A stretch of 58,541 nucleotides of DNA from Lyngbya confervoides BDU141951. GTDB lineage: Bacteria; Cyanobacteriota; Cyanobacteriia; Thermosynechococcales; Thermosynechococcaceae. Of this stretch, positions 42,376 through 50,196 are shown piece after piece. The notes under the pieces are model-generated. The model made no database searches and was not told the DNA's origin. It saw only the letters and a program-made list of their open reading frames with translations. How positions within the stretch are numbered: position 1 is the stretch's first letter; every line of letters starts with the position of its first letter. The stretch lies in the NCBI RefSeq assembly GCF_000817775.3, contig NZ_JTHE03000037.1, forward strand, positions 1 to 58,541, in the 5' to 3' direction. Made by a program: the position numbers and the translations under genes.

Positions 42376-43725
42376 CTACAGAAGCATGACGGCCCGTTCT
42401 GCTAACTGCGATCGCTCACCCTGCCGCAGGGTAATATGCGCCGCCAGAGGTTCGGCCTTAAACCGTTCCACGGCGTAGGTCAAGCCATTACTGGCGGCAT
42501 CAACGTAGGGATTATCGATTTGATCGGTGTCTCCCGTGAGCACCACCTTGGTGCCTTCACCAGCTCGGGTGAGAATGGTTTTAACTTCGTGGGGCGTCAG
42601 GTTTTGGGCTTCGTCCACGATTAAAAACTGCTGGGGGATGCTTCGGCCGCGAATGTAGGTGAGGGCCTCGATCTGAAGGAGTCCCTGCTCCATCAGTTCT
42701 TCGTGGCCGCGTCGCCAATGGGCTGGCTTATGGGCTGTCGGAGCCTGGGTTCCTAAAATGAGATCTAGATTGTCGTAAAGGGGCTGCATCCAGGGGGTCA
42801 TTTTTTCGGTGATGTCCCCTGGTAGGTACCCTAAATCTTTTCCCATGGGAATAATGGGGCGAGCAATCAGCAGCCGATGATACACCTTCTCATCCGCCAC
42901 CTTTTGAAGACCGGCGGCGATTGCCAGGAGCGTTTTACCCGTGCCCGCTCGACCGACTAAGGTGACCAGGGGCACTTGATCGTTCAGCAAGAGAGCTAAG
43001 GCAAACTTTTGCTCCTTATTGCGGGGATGAATCCGAGAGATGCCGTTGTGGGGAAATTTCGGAATCGGCGTCAGGGTCGTTCCGGAGCTAGAGACAGTTC
43101 CGAGGGCAGTATGTTGAGGATTTGCCTGGTCAATAAGGGTGATTGCCTGGTTGGGAAGCTGGGCCTGGGGTAGATCGACCGAGCCATCTTTAAATAGAGC
43201 CTGAATATAGTCTGCATCAACCAGTAGGTCCTGAACACCGGTGTAGAGATCATCAAAGTCTATTTTGTCTGTTTCATAATCCTCTGCGGCTAATCCCAGA
43301 GCATCGGCTTTAATTCTGAGATTGGTATCCTTACTGACCAACACCACCGGACATTGGCACTGGCGCTGTAGCTCTAGCGCCGTTGCCAGAATCGCGTTAT
43401 CGCCACTGTCTCCCTCCAGTCCGGGTGGAAGCTGGGCCACGGTTGCCTTATGACAAAGGGCCACTTGTAAGGTGCCGCCATTGTCCAGGGGGATTTTCTG
43501 GGTCAATGATGCCCTCTGGCGCAGGTCGTCCAGTGTTCTGGACACCTGGCGGGCATTGCGGCCCATTTCTTCGGGATGCTTTTTAAATCGATCCAGCTCT
43601 TCAATAATCGTGATGGGCAAAACTACGTCATTATCCTCAAAGCGCAGCATGGCTGCTGGGTCGTGGAGTAAGACATTGGTATCTAAGACGTAGACTTTCT
43701 TCATAGGAATTTGCTCAGCTTCCAT
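42376..43725 (-). CDS. PIN domain-PhoH family ATPase
   Basis: 449 residues. Residues ~8-150 are a PIN nuclease-like domain (VYVLDTNVLLHDPAAMLRFE with the acidic residues, and VSKDTNLRIKADALG). Residues ~235-449 are a PhoH ATPase (VTLVGRAGTGKTLLAIAAGL Walker A, QQFLIVDEAQNLTPHEVKTI Walker B, VVLTGDTDQIDNPYVD). PhoH2-type proteins of this layout act as RNA helicase/ribonucleases in some actinobacteria and are often tied to phosphate stress. The start may instead be ATG 43704 (MKKVYVL). Confidence 0.92.
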   Translation of the reverse strand: MEAEQIPMKKVYVLDTNVLLHDPAAMLRFEDNDVVLPITIIEELDRFKKHPEEMGRNARQVSRTLDDLRQRASLTQKIPLDNGGTLQVALCHKATVAQLPPGLEGDSGDNAILATALELQRQCQCPVVLVSKDTNLRIKADALGLAAEDYETDKIDFDDLYTGVQDLLVDADYIQALFKDGSVDLPQAQLPNQAITLIDQANPQHTALGTVSSSGTTLTPIPKFPHNGISRIHPRNKEQKFALALLLNDQVPLVTLVGRAGTGKTLLAIAAGLQKVADEKVYHRLLIARPIIPMGKDLGYLPGDITEKMTPWMQPLYDNLDLILGTQAPTAHKPAHWRRGHEELMEQGLLQIEALTYIRGRSIPQQFLIVDEAQNLTPHEVKTILTRAGEGTKVVLTGDTDQIDNPYVDAASNGLTYAVERFKAEPLAAHITLRQGERSQLAERAVMLL

Positions 43726-43774
43726 CCACCATACAACAGTTGGTGAGGTTCGCTGCGAAATCTCAAGATCATCA

Positions 43775-43815
43775 AACCCTGGGAAGCGCCCTTGCCAGGG
43801 AAGCTTTCCAGGGTT
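43775..43815 (-). promoter_or_regulatory. Branched hairpin between the FKBP and PhoH genes
   Basis: AACCCTGGGAAGC (43775-43787) pairs with GCTTTCCAGGGTT (43803-43815) over 13 positions with one G-U pair, enclosing a second small hairpin CCCT-TGCC-AGGG. It lies about 57 bases after the FKBP stop on the minus strand, with only TTTG after it, so it is a weak terminator or a processing site. Confidence 0.5.
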
Positions 43816-43871
43816 ACTGGGATCCTTTTGTCGGAGGACGAGGGGATCGATTCTGACTTAATGCCTGGAGA

Positions 43872-44405
43872 CTAGAGAATATCGAGCAGCTCCACCTCAA
43901 AAACCAGGGTTGAGTTGGGTGGGATGACGCCGGGGACTCCACGAGATCCGTAGGCTAAATCTGGCGGAATGACCAGCTCGCGTTTCCCGCCCACCTTCAT
44001 GGTTTCAACCCCTTCATCCCAGCCTTTGATGACCCGCCCGACGCCGATGGGAAAGGTAAAGGGTTCGTTCCGGTCGAGGGAGCTATCAAACTTTTTGCCA
44101 TTGGTGAGCATGCCAGTGTAGTGAACGCTGACCAACTGCCGGGGAGAGGGACTCTCGCCGCTGCCCTCCTTCAAATCCCGATACTTGAGGCCCGACTCTG
44201 TGATGGTGTAGGCCTCGTCGCTGACCGATTCCGCAGGAGCCAGATCCGATGCGCGGGGCTTGGGCATCGCGGCCATCACTGGCTGCGCCTGAGGTTCAGG
44301 GACAGAATCCGCCGTGGCCGAAGCAGGCGCTGTGACCAGTTGCGCGACGACTAGCACCAACGTAAAAACAACAATGGCCGCGGCGCTTACGAGAATGCTG
44401 CGCAC
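43872..44405 (-). CDS. FKBP-type peptidyl-prolyl isomerase, exported
   Basis: 177 residues. The N-terminus ([20 protein letters not shown]) is a signal peptide or anchor. After a Pro/Ala linker, residues 68-177 form a complete FKBP domain: [40 protein letters not shown], and [20 protein letters not shown], with the expected aromatic pocket. It probably helps fold proteins in the thylakoid lumen or periplasm. It is monocistronic or read toward the PIN-PhoH gene. Confidence 0.93.
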   Translation of the reverse strand: MRSILVSAAAIVVFTLVLVVAQLVTAPASATADSVPEPQAQPVMAAMPKPRASDLAPAESVSDEAYTITESGLKYRDLKEGSGESPSPRQLVSVHYTGMLTNGKKFDSSLDRNEPFTFPIGVGRVIKGWDEGVETMKVGGKRELVIPPDLAYGSRGVPGVIPPNSTLVFEVELLDIL

Positions 44406-44537
44406 AATAAAACTCCTTGATATGCTCGTTCTGAAAACAAAGGGTGGCTGATTTCTGGCGCTCGCGCCCGGTGCAGGAAATCAAGATGGTCCAGGGGGCG
44501 ATCTTGATTGTCATTCCGGCGATCGCGGCTTTAAAAC

Positions 44538-44861
44538 CTAACGCCACTGCTTATTCTCTAAGTCTCTCACTTGCCGTTCCAATCGATCAATGCGCCCTCT
44601 CAATTCATCCACTTCCGCTTGGCGAGGTAGCCCCAAATCGTACATCATGTTGCCGAGCTGACGCTGCATCTGAGTTTCCCACTGACTAGGGTCCGATCGA
44701 AGCTGCTGCATGAGATCTTCCACAAAGGCCGTCGCCTGTTCTGGATTCAGCCGTCCTTCGCGCACCCACTGTTCAGTCACATCTCGAAGCTTATCAGCCA
44801 CAAAGGTGGTGGTGCCAACGCCAATTAAAAGTAGCTGCTTGAGTAAATTATTCGATTCCAT
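44538..44861 (-). CDS. Phasin-like helical protein
   Basis: 107 residues, almost fully helical. LLKQLLLIGVGTTTFVADKL followed by RDVTEQWVREGRLNPEQATA and a C-terminal coiled coil (ELRGRIDRLERQVRDLENK) resembles the PhaF/phasin-like family common in cyanobacteria. True phasins coat polyhydroxyalkanoate granules, but cyanobacterial members occur also without PHA synthesis genes, none of which are in the window. Function is therefore open. Confidence 0.75.
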   Translation of the reverse strand: MESNNLLKQLLLIGVGTTTFVADKLRDVTEQWVREGRLNPEQATAFVEDLMQQLRSDPSQWETQMQRQLGNMMYDLGLPRQAEVDELRGRIDRLERQVRDLENKQWR

Positions 44862-44957
44862 GGTGGAGGCTGGTGCTAAAGGGCGGTCACATTCTTCTCT
44901 ATCCTAAGCGAGCTGACCCGATTCATCGAGTCAGGTTTGGGAAGAATTTTGCAGGTG

Positions 44958-46139
44958 TTAACCCTTAATGCACAGTACCTGATGTAAGGTTGCCACGATA
45001 TTGACCAAGTCGGACTGGTTGGCCATGACCTGTTCAATGGGTTTGTACGCTGCAGGAATTTCGTCAATGACGCCAGCATCCTTACGACATTCAACGCCTG
45101 CGGTCTGTTGAACTAAATCCGCCACTGAAAACTGCCGCTTTGCCTGGGCACGAGACATAGACCGCCCCGCCCCATGGCTACAGGAGCAGTAGCTTTCACG
45201 GTTGCCTTTTCCCTGAACAATAAAGGACTTGGCGCCCATTGACCCTGGAATAATTCCATAATCATCCTGACGCGCTCGCACCGCTCCTTTTCGAGTAATG
45301 ACCACCGAAGTCCCGTCGTGGATCTCCTGCTCTGCATAGTTATGGTGACAGTTCACCCGAAAGCGAGGCTGGGTGGGCTTGCCCCCGCCTAGGTGCAATT
45401 CCACAATTCGCTTAAATCTGGCCATCATGACTTCCCGATTATAGCGAGCATATTCTTGTGCCCACTGTAGATCTCGCCAATAGGCGGCAAACTCTGGAGT
45501 TCCCTTGACAAAATAGGCCAGATCGGGATCTGGCAACGAGACCTCCATAAGTTTTGCCAGTGCTTTAGCCGTGTGAATGTGGTTTTGGGCCAGCATGTTG
45601 CCGATGTTTCGTGACCCGGAATGCAGCATCAGCCACACCTGTTCTGCCTCATCTAGACACAGCTCTATAAAATGATTGCCACCGCCCAGGGAACCCATTT
45701 GAGCCAAGGCTTTCTGATCCAACGATTGAACGCCTGGATGCAGGGTTTTAAAGTCTTTCCATCGTTGCCAATTGTAGACGGGCTTGTCGATGGACTGGTT
45801 CTGGCTAAATCCGACGGGAATCGCTGCTTCCACCGCTTGGCGAATTTGCTTGAGTTTGCCCTCAAGCTGCGCAGCTGTAAATGGTGTTTGGATCGCACAC
45901 ATTCCGCAGCCGATGTCAACCCCCACAGCTGCCGGAATGACTGCGTCCTGGGTCGCAATCACAGAACCGACTAAGGCCCCTTTGCCAAGGTGAACATCGG
46001 GCATGAGGGCAACGTGCTTATATACAAAGGGAAGGGAGGCAACGTTTTTCGCCATGCGTATTTCCTGCGTCCCCAGATCATGGTTAGCCCAGGACAGAAC
46101 CGGCTTGGCGGTGGCGAGATTTAAGGTCTGGTAAGGCAT
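44958..46139 (-). CDS. rtcB: RtcB family RNA ligase
   Basis: 393 residues. Metal and guanylate-site residues are visible: DVHLGKGALVGSVIA, VGVDIGCGMCAIQT (Cys), GSLGGGNHFIELCLDEAEQV, LMLHSGSRNIGNMLAQNHI, RVNCHHNYAEQE, and the nucleotide-accepting His in YCSCSHGAGRSMSR. RtcB joins 2',3'-cyclic phosphate RNA ends to 5'-OH ends with GTP and Mn. No archease or RtcA gene is adjacent. An unknown 129-residue gene ends 108 bases upstream on the same strand. Confidence 0.94.
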   Translation of the reverse strand: MPYQTLNLATAKPVLSWANHDLGTQEIRMAKNVASLPFVYKHVALMPDVHLGKGALVGSVIATQDAVIPAAVGVDIGCGMCAIQTPFTAAQLEGKLKQIRQAVEAAIPVGFSQNQSIDKPVYNWQRWKDFKTLHPGVQSLDQKALAQMGSLGGGNHFIELCLDEAEQVWLMLHSGSRNIGNMLAQNHIHTAKALAKLMEVSLPDPDLAYFVKGTPEFAAYWRDLQWAQEYARYNREVMMARFKRIVELHLGGGKPTQPRFRVNCHHNYAEQEIHDGTSVVITRKGAVRARQDDYGIIPGSMGAKSFIVQGKGNRESYCSCSHGAGRSMSRAQAKRQFSVADLVQQTAGVECRKDAGVIDEIPAAYKPIEQVMANQSDLVNIVATLHQVLCIKG

Positions 46140-46247
46140 GGTACGGGGTCATTGAGGGTCGAACAATCGCCGTTGAGAGCAGCGGTCAAGCGCGGTGGCA
46201 GGGCGCTGGGCGTTGATTGAGATCAGCCCGCTTCATTGCCGAGGGGT

Positions 46248-46637
46248 TTAGGGCGTTTTGTTGATCTGCTGTCGATGCCAGTTCAGCACTTGGGCCAGGG
46301 TTAACTGTTCGATGGACACCTCGGCCTGGTTGGCAATTGTCGCTAAGGGCGATTGAGAGGCGACCAGCAAGTTTCCAAACCACTCCACAAAGGGTTCTTC
46401 GAGGGTTCCATTGTGATAGAGCTGGGGATCTTCTCGCAGGGCTGAAAAAATCTGATCTGGACTCAGACTCTTCACCGTTGTGTTGAGCCGATGCGCCAGG
46501 GCGGTGAGATATCTGGCCGCGTAAAGCTTCAGGCGAACTGAAAAGCGATCGCGCGTGGGCAGGAGAGACTGATCAATTTCGGCACATTCTGCTTCAGTGA
46601 GCAGAGCACTCAAGGATTCAGGAAGGGACTCCGACAT
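46248..46637 (-). CDS. Conserved-looking soluble protein, unknown function
   Basis: 129 residues, no signal peptide. Mostly helical: SLSALLTEAECAEIDQSLLP, RFSVRLKLYAARYLTALAHR, SPDQIFSALREDPQLY, FVEWFGNLLVASQSPLATIA, and a C-terminal IEQLTLAQVLNWHRQQI. I do not recognise the family. The ATG at 46637 (MSESLPES) was chosen over an in-frame start 15 codons upstream since a purine-poor basic leader would otherwise be added. It is the first gene before rtcB on the minus strand. Confidence 0.65.
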   Translation of the reverse strand: MSESLPESLSALLTEAECAEIDQSLLPTRDRFSVRLKLYAARYLTALAHRLNTTVKSLSPDQIFSALREDPQLYHNGTLEEPFVEWFGNLLVASQSPLATIANQAEVSIEQLTLAQVLNWHRQQINKTP

Positions 46638-46759
46638 AGACACCCCGTTTAGCACAACTTTCTTGATCCTAGCCCACGACACTTCGGGCAGACAGCCTGG
46701 GGCTTATCGGCGGCAAACCCGTGGCTAGCGTCTCGATTATCCTATCAGGTCTCAAAAAA

Positions 46760-46820
46760 ACAAATTTCCGTTAAATTTTTGACAAAGCTGTACCCAAAAT
46801 GACAAACTTGCGTTAAATTT
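46760..46820 (+). repeat. Two 19-bp direct repeats 42 bp apart
   Basis: ACAAATTTCCGTTAAATTT (46760-46778) and ACAAACTTGCGTTAAATTT (46802-46820), 17 of 19 identical, spaced by four helical turns. A third partial element TGACAAA lies between them at 46780-46786 and recurs at 46800-46806. The second repeat covers the predicted -35 box. Confidence 0.85.
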
Positions 46821-46835
46821 ATTTCCGTGTACAAT
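46808..46835 (+). promoter_or_regulatory. Predicted promoter of the exported-protein cluster
   Basis: TTGCGT (46808-46813), 16-base spacer, TACAAT (46830-46835). The -35 hexamer is inside the second 19-bp repeat. Confidence 0.5.
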
Positions 46836-47092
46836 TTATTTTGATACGCAACGCAACAGCATTCAGCCAGGCTAGCGGGGGAAACAATCACGCCTAATTT
46901 GTCCCTTGAGGGACAAAAACGGGGTGACGCTTGGCCTAACTTTCAAGATTAATGACAGCGCGATTTCGGCGAGGCTAGCGGCATCATTGAATGCTGCTGG
47001 ATTGTCAGAACTGGTTCATCACATACAGAGCCAGGTCTGGTTTTCGCACGAGATTTTTGTCCGACTCAAGCAAAGATCATTCAAGGTGAGAT

Positions 47093-47518
47093 ATGAATAC
47101 CGCTCGTTTAGTTAAAATTGCCTCTCTCTCGACGTTGTTTGCCGGTGCTCTGACCCTGCCTGCTCTGGCGGGGAGCACCTATGTTGAGAATGACTACAGT
47201 ATTCGGAATATCTACAAAGGTCGCAACACGACCAATGTGAATATTGATACTAACTATAAATTTGATCGCCACGCGGTATCCAAATCCACGAAGGACGGAA
47301 CCACCTGGACTGAAACCAAGCAAAAGTCTAGTGGACATGTAGACGGCCTATGGCAAGAGCAATCCTTCCGGGAAGTGGATGATTTTGAGATCTCTGCAAC
47401 GAGCAAGTCCACAGAGACGGGCTGGGGAAGCACCAAGGAAAAAGTCCGGGTTCACGATACCTATAACTACAACGGCATTGATAAGACCCACCGCGTGACT
47501 TCTGGATTTGACTTCTAG
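47093..47518 (+). CDS. Exported Thr/Ser/Lys-rich protein, unknown (cluster protein A)
   Basis: 141 residues. Signal peptide MNTARLVKIASLSTLFAGAL then TLPALA, cleaved before GSTY. The mature ~117 residues have no Cys and alternate polar and aromatic residues as in beta structure (VNIDTNYKFDRHAVSKSTKD, SATSKSTETGWGSTKEKVRV), ending HDTYNYNG ... SGFDF. The DTYxY signature and aromatic end recur in the protein at 48.7 kb. A ribosome-binding site AAGGTGAG precedes the ATG and a strong hairpin follows the gene. It is the first gene after the twin repeats. I do not recognise the family. Confidence 0.72.
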   Translation: MNTARLVKIASLSTLFAGALTLPALAGSTYVENDYSIRNIYKGRNTTNVNIDTNYKFDRHAVSKSTKDGTTWTETKQKSSGHVDGLWQEQSFREVDDFEISATSKSTETGWGSTKEKVRVHDTYNYNGIDKTHRVTSGFDF

Positions 47519-47832
47519 ATTGTGACTGTGTGGCCTTAAAAGGGGGCGACCGCTCCCTTTTAAGGTCTCCATATAAGGTTTCTATCTGAATCCTTGGTCT
47601 GTGCAGAAGACGTTTGTACGTTGATAGCGCCGGAAAGGAGGTGGCTCAATCTCTAACCTCCTCCCCCCTCTCTTTATCTCCCCCTATCCCTCACTTGAAG
47701 ATTGGGCTGTCATTGCAGCCTCTTGTGGAATCTGCTGCGCTCCAGGGAAAGTTTTTTCTCACGAAAGTCTTGTCGCGGGAGACAGTGACAGTTCCAGTTG
47801 ATTCCAGTTCGCTCAAATCACCCGTGAAAACC
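47519..47832 (+). other. Gap between cluster genes A and B
   Basis: 314 bases. Besides the hairpin at 47534-47565 there is a second inverted repeat AGGAGGT/ACCTCCT (47636-47642 and 47656-47662). An open frame in phase with gene B extends back to a TTG at 47614, but the signal peptide starts at 47833, so it is treated as untranslated. Confidence 0.5.
47534..47565 (+). terminator. Strong hairpin after cluster gene A
   Basis: A perfect 11-bp stem (CCTTAAAAGGG at 47534-47544, CCCTTTTAAGG at 47555-47565), 15 bases after the stop. The T-run is within the stem, so it may terminate or protect the A message and separate it from the genes below. Confidence 0.6.
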
Positions 47833-48615
47833 ATGAATATTCGGATTGCCATCCCGACTGCTCTGGGGATCTGTAGCTTAGTGGCCTACGGAGCCAATGC
47901 TCAGACGACCAACAATATCAGTGCGCCTAATAATGCACAATCCACAGCGAATCCCGTGGTGGATCTCAATCAGAATGGCGCTCTGGTGAATACACAAGTC
48001 AATAACAATCCTCTGGGGCGCAGCGTTGTCGGAAACGGAGTGGCTGACTGTAGTTCCTCCGGGATTGCGCTCTCAGTTTTCGGGAATGGGGTGGGTCCCT
48101 TTGACACCGGGAGTATTGGGGGAGCGTTTACCTACACGCAGTCCTTTGGAATGGAAACCTGTCAAAACTATGCGAAGTCTCAGCTGGCCAAGTCAAACTT
48201 AGAGACTTGTCTGATGATCATTAGTAATTATTCCAAAATTTCTAAGGCAGGCATTCAAATTAGTTATCAAGATCTGCAGCGCGTCGCGGGGGTCAACTGT
48301 CCCCGAGTGGTTCTGCCCGCAACTTCCCTGCCAGAGAACCAGTCCTACGCTCCTGGCCCCGAGGATCCGGCGGCCTATCCGCCTCCGGGGCCGTCAAATG
48401 CCGGATCCGCTGCCTACAGCGCTCCCCAATATGGCGCTCCCCAATATGGCGCCCCGCCTCAATCGCAACTGCCCGTTGCCTATCCACCCGCTACTCCCGG
48501 TTATGCCCCCCAACCTCCCCTGCAGCCCCAATCAACGGGCTATAGCGGTGGGGGTCCCCAAGCTCAGCAACAGCGTCAGTCTGATCCGGTGTATCATTCA
48601 CGATCTCAACGGTAA
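47833..48615 (+). CDS. Exported protein with four Cys and Pro/Tyr/Gln-rich tail (cluster protein B)
   Basis: 260 residues. Signal peptide MNIRIAIPTALGICSLVAYG then ANA, cleaved before QTTNN. The mature part begins with an Asn-rich stretch, then a compact domain (about 75-160) with four Cys (VADCSSSG, METCQNY, LETCLMI, VNCPRV) that could form two disulfides. From residue ~165 it is low-complexity: Pro, Tyr, Gln, Ala and Ser, with YSAPQYGAPQYGAPP from a perfect 15-bp tandem duplication. Such tails often serve cell-surface or matrix contact. Start ATG 47833 lacks a good ribosome-binding site. Family not recognised. Confidence 0.7.
   Translation: MNIRIAIPTALGICSLVAYGANAQTTNNISAPNNAQSTANPVVDLNQNGALVNTQVNNNPLGRSVVGNGVADCSSSGIALSVFGNGVGPFDTGSIGGAFTYTQSFGMETCQNYAKSQLAKSNLETCLMIISNYSKISKAGIQISYQDLQRVAGVNCPRVVLPATSLPENQSYAPGPEDPAAYPPPGPSNAGSAAYSAPQYGAPQYGAPPQSQLPVAYPPATPGYAPQPPLQPQSTGYSGGGPQAQQQRQSDPVYHSRSQR
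48421..48450. repeat. Perfect 15-bp tandem duplication in cluster gene B
   Basis: GCTCCCCAATATGGC at 48421-48435 and 48436-48450, in frame (APQYG twice). Confidence 0.9.
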
Positions 48616-48641
48616 GTTGATGGGGTTAGCACCTTGGTTGC

Positions 48642-48682
48642 TTGCCATACAGGTTGGCTAGCTAAGGTTTGCCATACAGGTT
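48642..48682 (+). repeat. Two 14-bp direct repeats upstream of cluster gene C
   Basis: TTGCCATACAGGTT at 48642-48655 and again, identical, at 48669-48682; 27 bp apart. They fill the gap between genes B and C. Confidence 0.85.
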
Positions 48683-48706
48683 CAGGTCCTTCCCAGGATA
48701 ATCACG

Positions 48707-49114
48707 ATGTTTAATGTCAGTACTTGTTTAAGGTGTCCTGCGCTTCCCCTCGGGGTTTCTGTGGGGCTGATGCTGATTCACGGACCGATGGCGATGGCCC
48801 AGATCTTTCCTTCCCAGGTGGTGACCTTTACGGTGGGGGGGCATGGGACTGCGGAAACCTCGCGCGTGCGTCGGGAGAGGAGTGTGGAACGGCCCTTTTC
48901 GTTTTCGCTGTCCACGGACAATCAGCAGATTCAAGAGCGTCGCAGGGCGGAGGAAGATGGGCTGCAAATCCAGGAGGAGTCTAACTTTAGCTACGAGAGT
49001 TACAGCTTTATCCAGGAGAAGGGAAAGCAAGTTGAAACGAAGGTGCAGCGAACCTATGATACTTACAGCTATTCTGAATTTTCTGTGAACCAGTCGTTCT
49101 CGGTGGATTATTGA
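48707..49114 (+). CDS. Exported Ser/Tyr/Glu-rich protein (cluster protein C)
   Basis: 135 residues. Signal peptide (about 1-33, CPALPLGVSVGLMLIHGPMA then MAQ). The mature part is charged and aromatic: RVRRERSVERPFSFSLSTDN, EESNFSYESYSFIQEKGKQV, and it ends QRTYDTYSYSEFSVNQSFSV-DY. The DTYSYS segment near the C-terminus and the terminal aromatic residue repeat the pattern of cluster protein A (DTYNYN ... FDF), which suggests the two are distant paralogues. No Cys in the mature part. Family not recognised. Confidence 0.68.
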   Translation: MFNVSTCLRCPALPLGVSVGLMLIHGPMAMAQIFPSQVVTFTVGGHGTAETSRVRRERSVERPFSFSLSTDNQQIQERRRAEEDGLQIQEESNFSYESYSFIQEKGKQVETKVQRTYDTYSYSEFSVNQSFSVDY

Positions 49115-49165
49115 ATCGTCCAGATGTTCGATAGCCGATCAGTGCAGCAAAAGGACCCTCAACTC

Positions 49166-49471
49166 GTGAAGCATACCCCACTGACCACGTTGATTGCCGG
49201 CGTACTGAGTGTTGCTGGGATGCCGTTGATGCTTCAAGGGGCGGCGACGGCGGTGCCGCTGTTTTTTCAGCCCTTTGAATTTACCCTGGGCGATCGCTTC
49301 TTTACCCCGTTTGCCTACTACTCAGCTGATAGCGACTTCAGGGTTCCAGGTTATTATCATCAGCCGATTTTGCTGATCAAGTCCCAGGACTACTACTTTG
49401 CTACCAAGTCCTTTGAGTATGAAGGCGAAACCTTTGCGGTATTCGAGTATGGAACGGACTATGAATTTTAA
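49166..49471 (+). CDS. Small exported aromatic-rich protein (cluster protein D)
   Basis: 101 residues from GTG 49166, preceded by AAAGGA ten bases upstream; an ATG at 49124 would add 14 residues but has no such site. Signal peptide KHTPLTTLIAGVLSVAGMPL then MLQGAATA. The mature ~72 residues have very high Phe/Tyr content (FFQPFEFTLGDRFFTPFAYY, QDYYFATKSFEYEGETFAVF) and end EYGTDYEF. There is no Cys and little Lys. Its TAA overlaps an ATG (TAATG) at the head of the next frame. Function unknown. Confidence 0.62.
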   Translation: MKHTPLTTLIAGVLSVAGMPLMLQGAATAVPLFFQPFEFTLGDRFFTPFAYYSADSDFRVPGYYHQPILLIKSQDYYFATKSFEYEGETFAVFEYGTDYEF

Positions 49472-49492
49472 TGCGGACTTTGCGGGGTGAGA

Positions 49493-49520
49493 TCTTTGAC
49501 TGGGTATCTTTGACTGGGTA
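49493..49520. repeat. Perfect 14-bp tandem duplication before cluster gene E
   Basis: TCTTTGACTGGGTA at 49493-49506 and 49507-49520, ending seven bases before the preferred ATG of gene E. Removing one copy would put the upstream ATG (49471) out of frame, which supports 49528 as the older start. Confidence 0.9.
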
Positions 49521-49527
49521 TAGAGCC

Positions 49528-50196
49528 ATGAAAAGCGTTGTCACCATCCTTCCAGCCCTCCTGGGGATTTTGATCCTGCCGCAGGCAGTCAAGGCCCAGG
49601 CACATCTGCTAATCCCGCTTGCACCAGCGGTTCCGGCTGAACCCGCTCCCAGGGCTGTGCCCAATCCAGCGGAGACTGTGGGCACCCGCCCAGGGCAATA
49701 TTCCGACAATCGTCTCCAACCCCCTGCCAGTAATGTGGAGGCTCTAACGGCAGAAAAGCGCTTCCATCACGTTGGGTTGGTGGATAGCATTAGTGGGGAT
49801 TACGTCACGATTCATGGGGAGGAAGGCGCAAGAACCACCCATACCTTTTCTCCTAAGCTGGCCACCATCCCTCAGCTCTCTCGCGGCATGTTGGTGTCCT
49901 ACAACCTGACCGGCAATCAAATCTCGGATCTGCAGGTTCCGGTGGTCAAGGAGGTTTTTGAGGGGGTGTTGATTGTGGTGGAAGAGGACGTGCTGGGACT
50001 GGTGTCAGCGGTGGGAGAACGCAAGCTGACCAAACTGCCCCGTGAGAAAATTGCCTCCCTGCGGCTTCTTCCTGGACAGGCGGTGAAGGTTGTTGAGTTT
50101 GAGGGAACCTCAATGAAGGTCATCTGTTCTCCGGGGACCCATGAAGCCCAGCCGATTAATTTGGGCGTTCTAACGGCCCCGCTTCAGAGCTATTAA
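49528..50196 (+). CDS. Exported protein with two beta modules (cluster protein E)
   Basis: 222 residues. Signal peptide MKSVVTILPALLGILILPQA then VKAQ. A Pro-rich linker leads to two related-looking modules: about 90-145 (HVGLVDSISGDYVTIHGEEG, LSRGMLVSYNLTGNQI) and about 150-205 (LGLVSAVGERKLTKLPREKI, LLPGQAVKVVEFEGTSMKVI). Each shows a G-x-V turn, two beta strands and a G-x-x-V strand, much like the exported protein at 15.7 kb. It is the last gene of the exported cluster and its stop lies in a 14-bp imperfect tandem duplication. An ATG at 49471 is an alternative start. Function unknown. Confidence 0.68.
   Translation: MKSVVTILPALLGILILPQAVKAQAHLLIPLAPAVPAEPAPRAVPNPAETVGTRPGQYSDNRLQPPASNVEALTAEKRFHHVGLVDSISGDYVTIHGEEGARTTHTFSPKLATIPQLSRGMLVSYNLTGNQISDLQVPVVKEVFEGVLIVVEEDVLGLVSAVGERKLTKLPREKIASLRLLPGQAVKVVEFEGTSMKVICSPGTHEAQPINLGVLTAPLQSY

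Larger units (their letters stand above)
46638..47092 (+). other. Regulatory region of the exported-protein cluster
   Basis: 455 bases between divergent genes. It holds two 19-bp direct repeats, a predicted promoter and a long leader (about 250 bases) with one perfect hairpin TTTGTCCC-TTGA-GGGACAAA at 46898-46917. An open frame starting at a TTG inside that hairpin (46906) overlaps the next gene and is not supported as coding. Confidence 0.6.

Noticed and set aside
46906-47115. 69-codon frame in the leader of the exported cluster
   Set aside because: It starts at TTG inside a hairpin and overlaps the start of cluster gene A in another frame.
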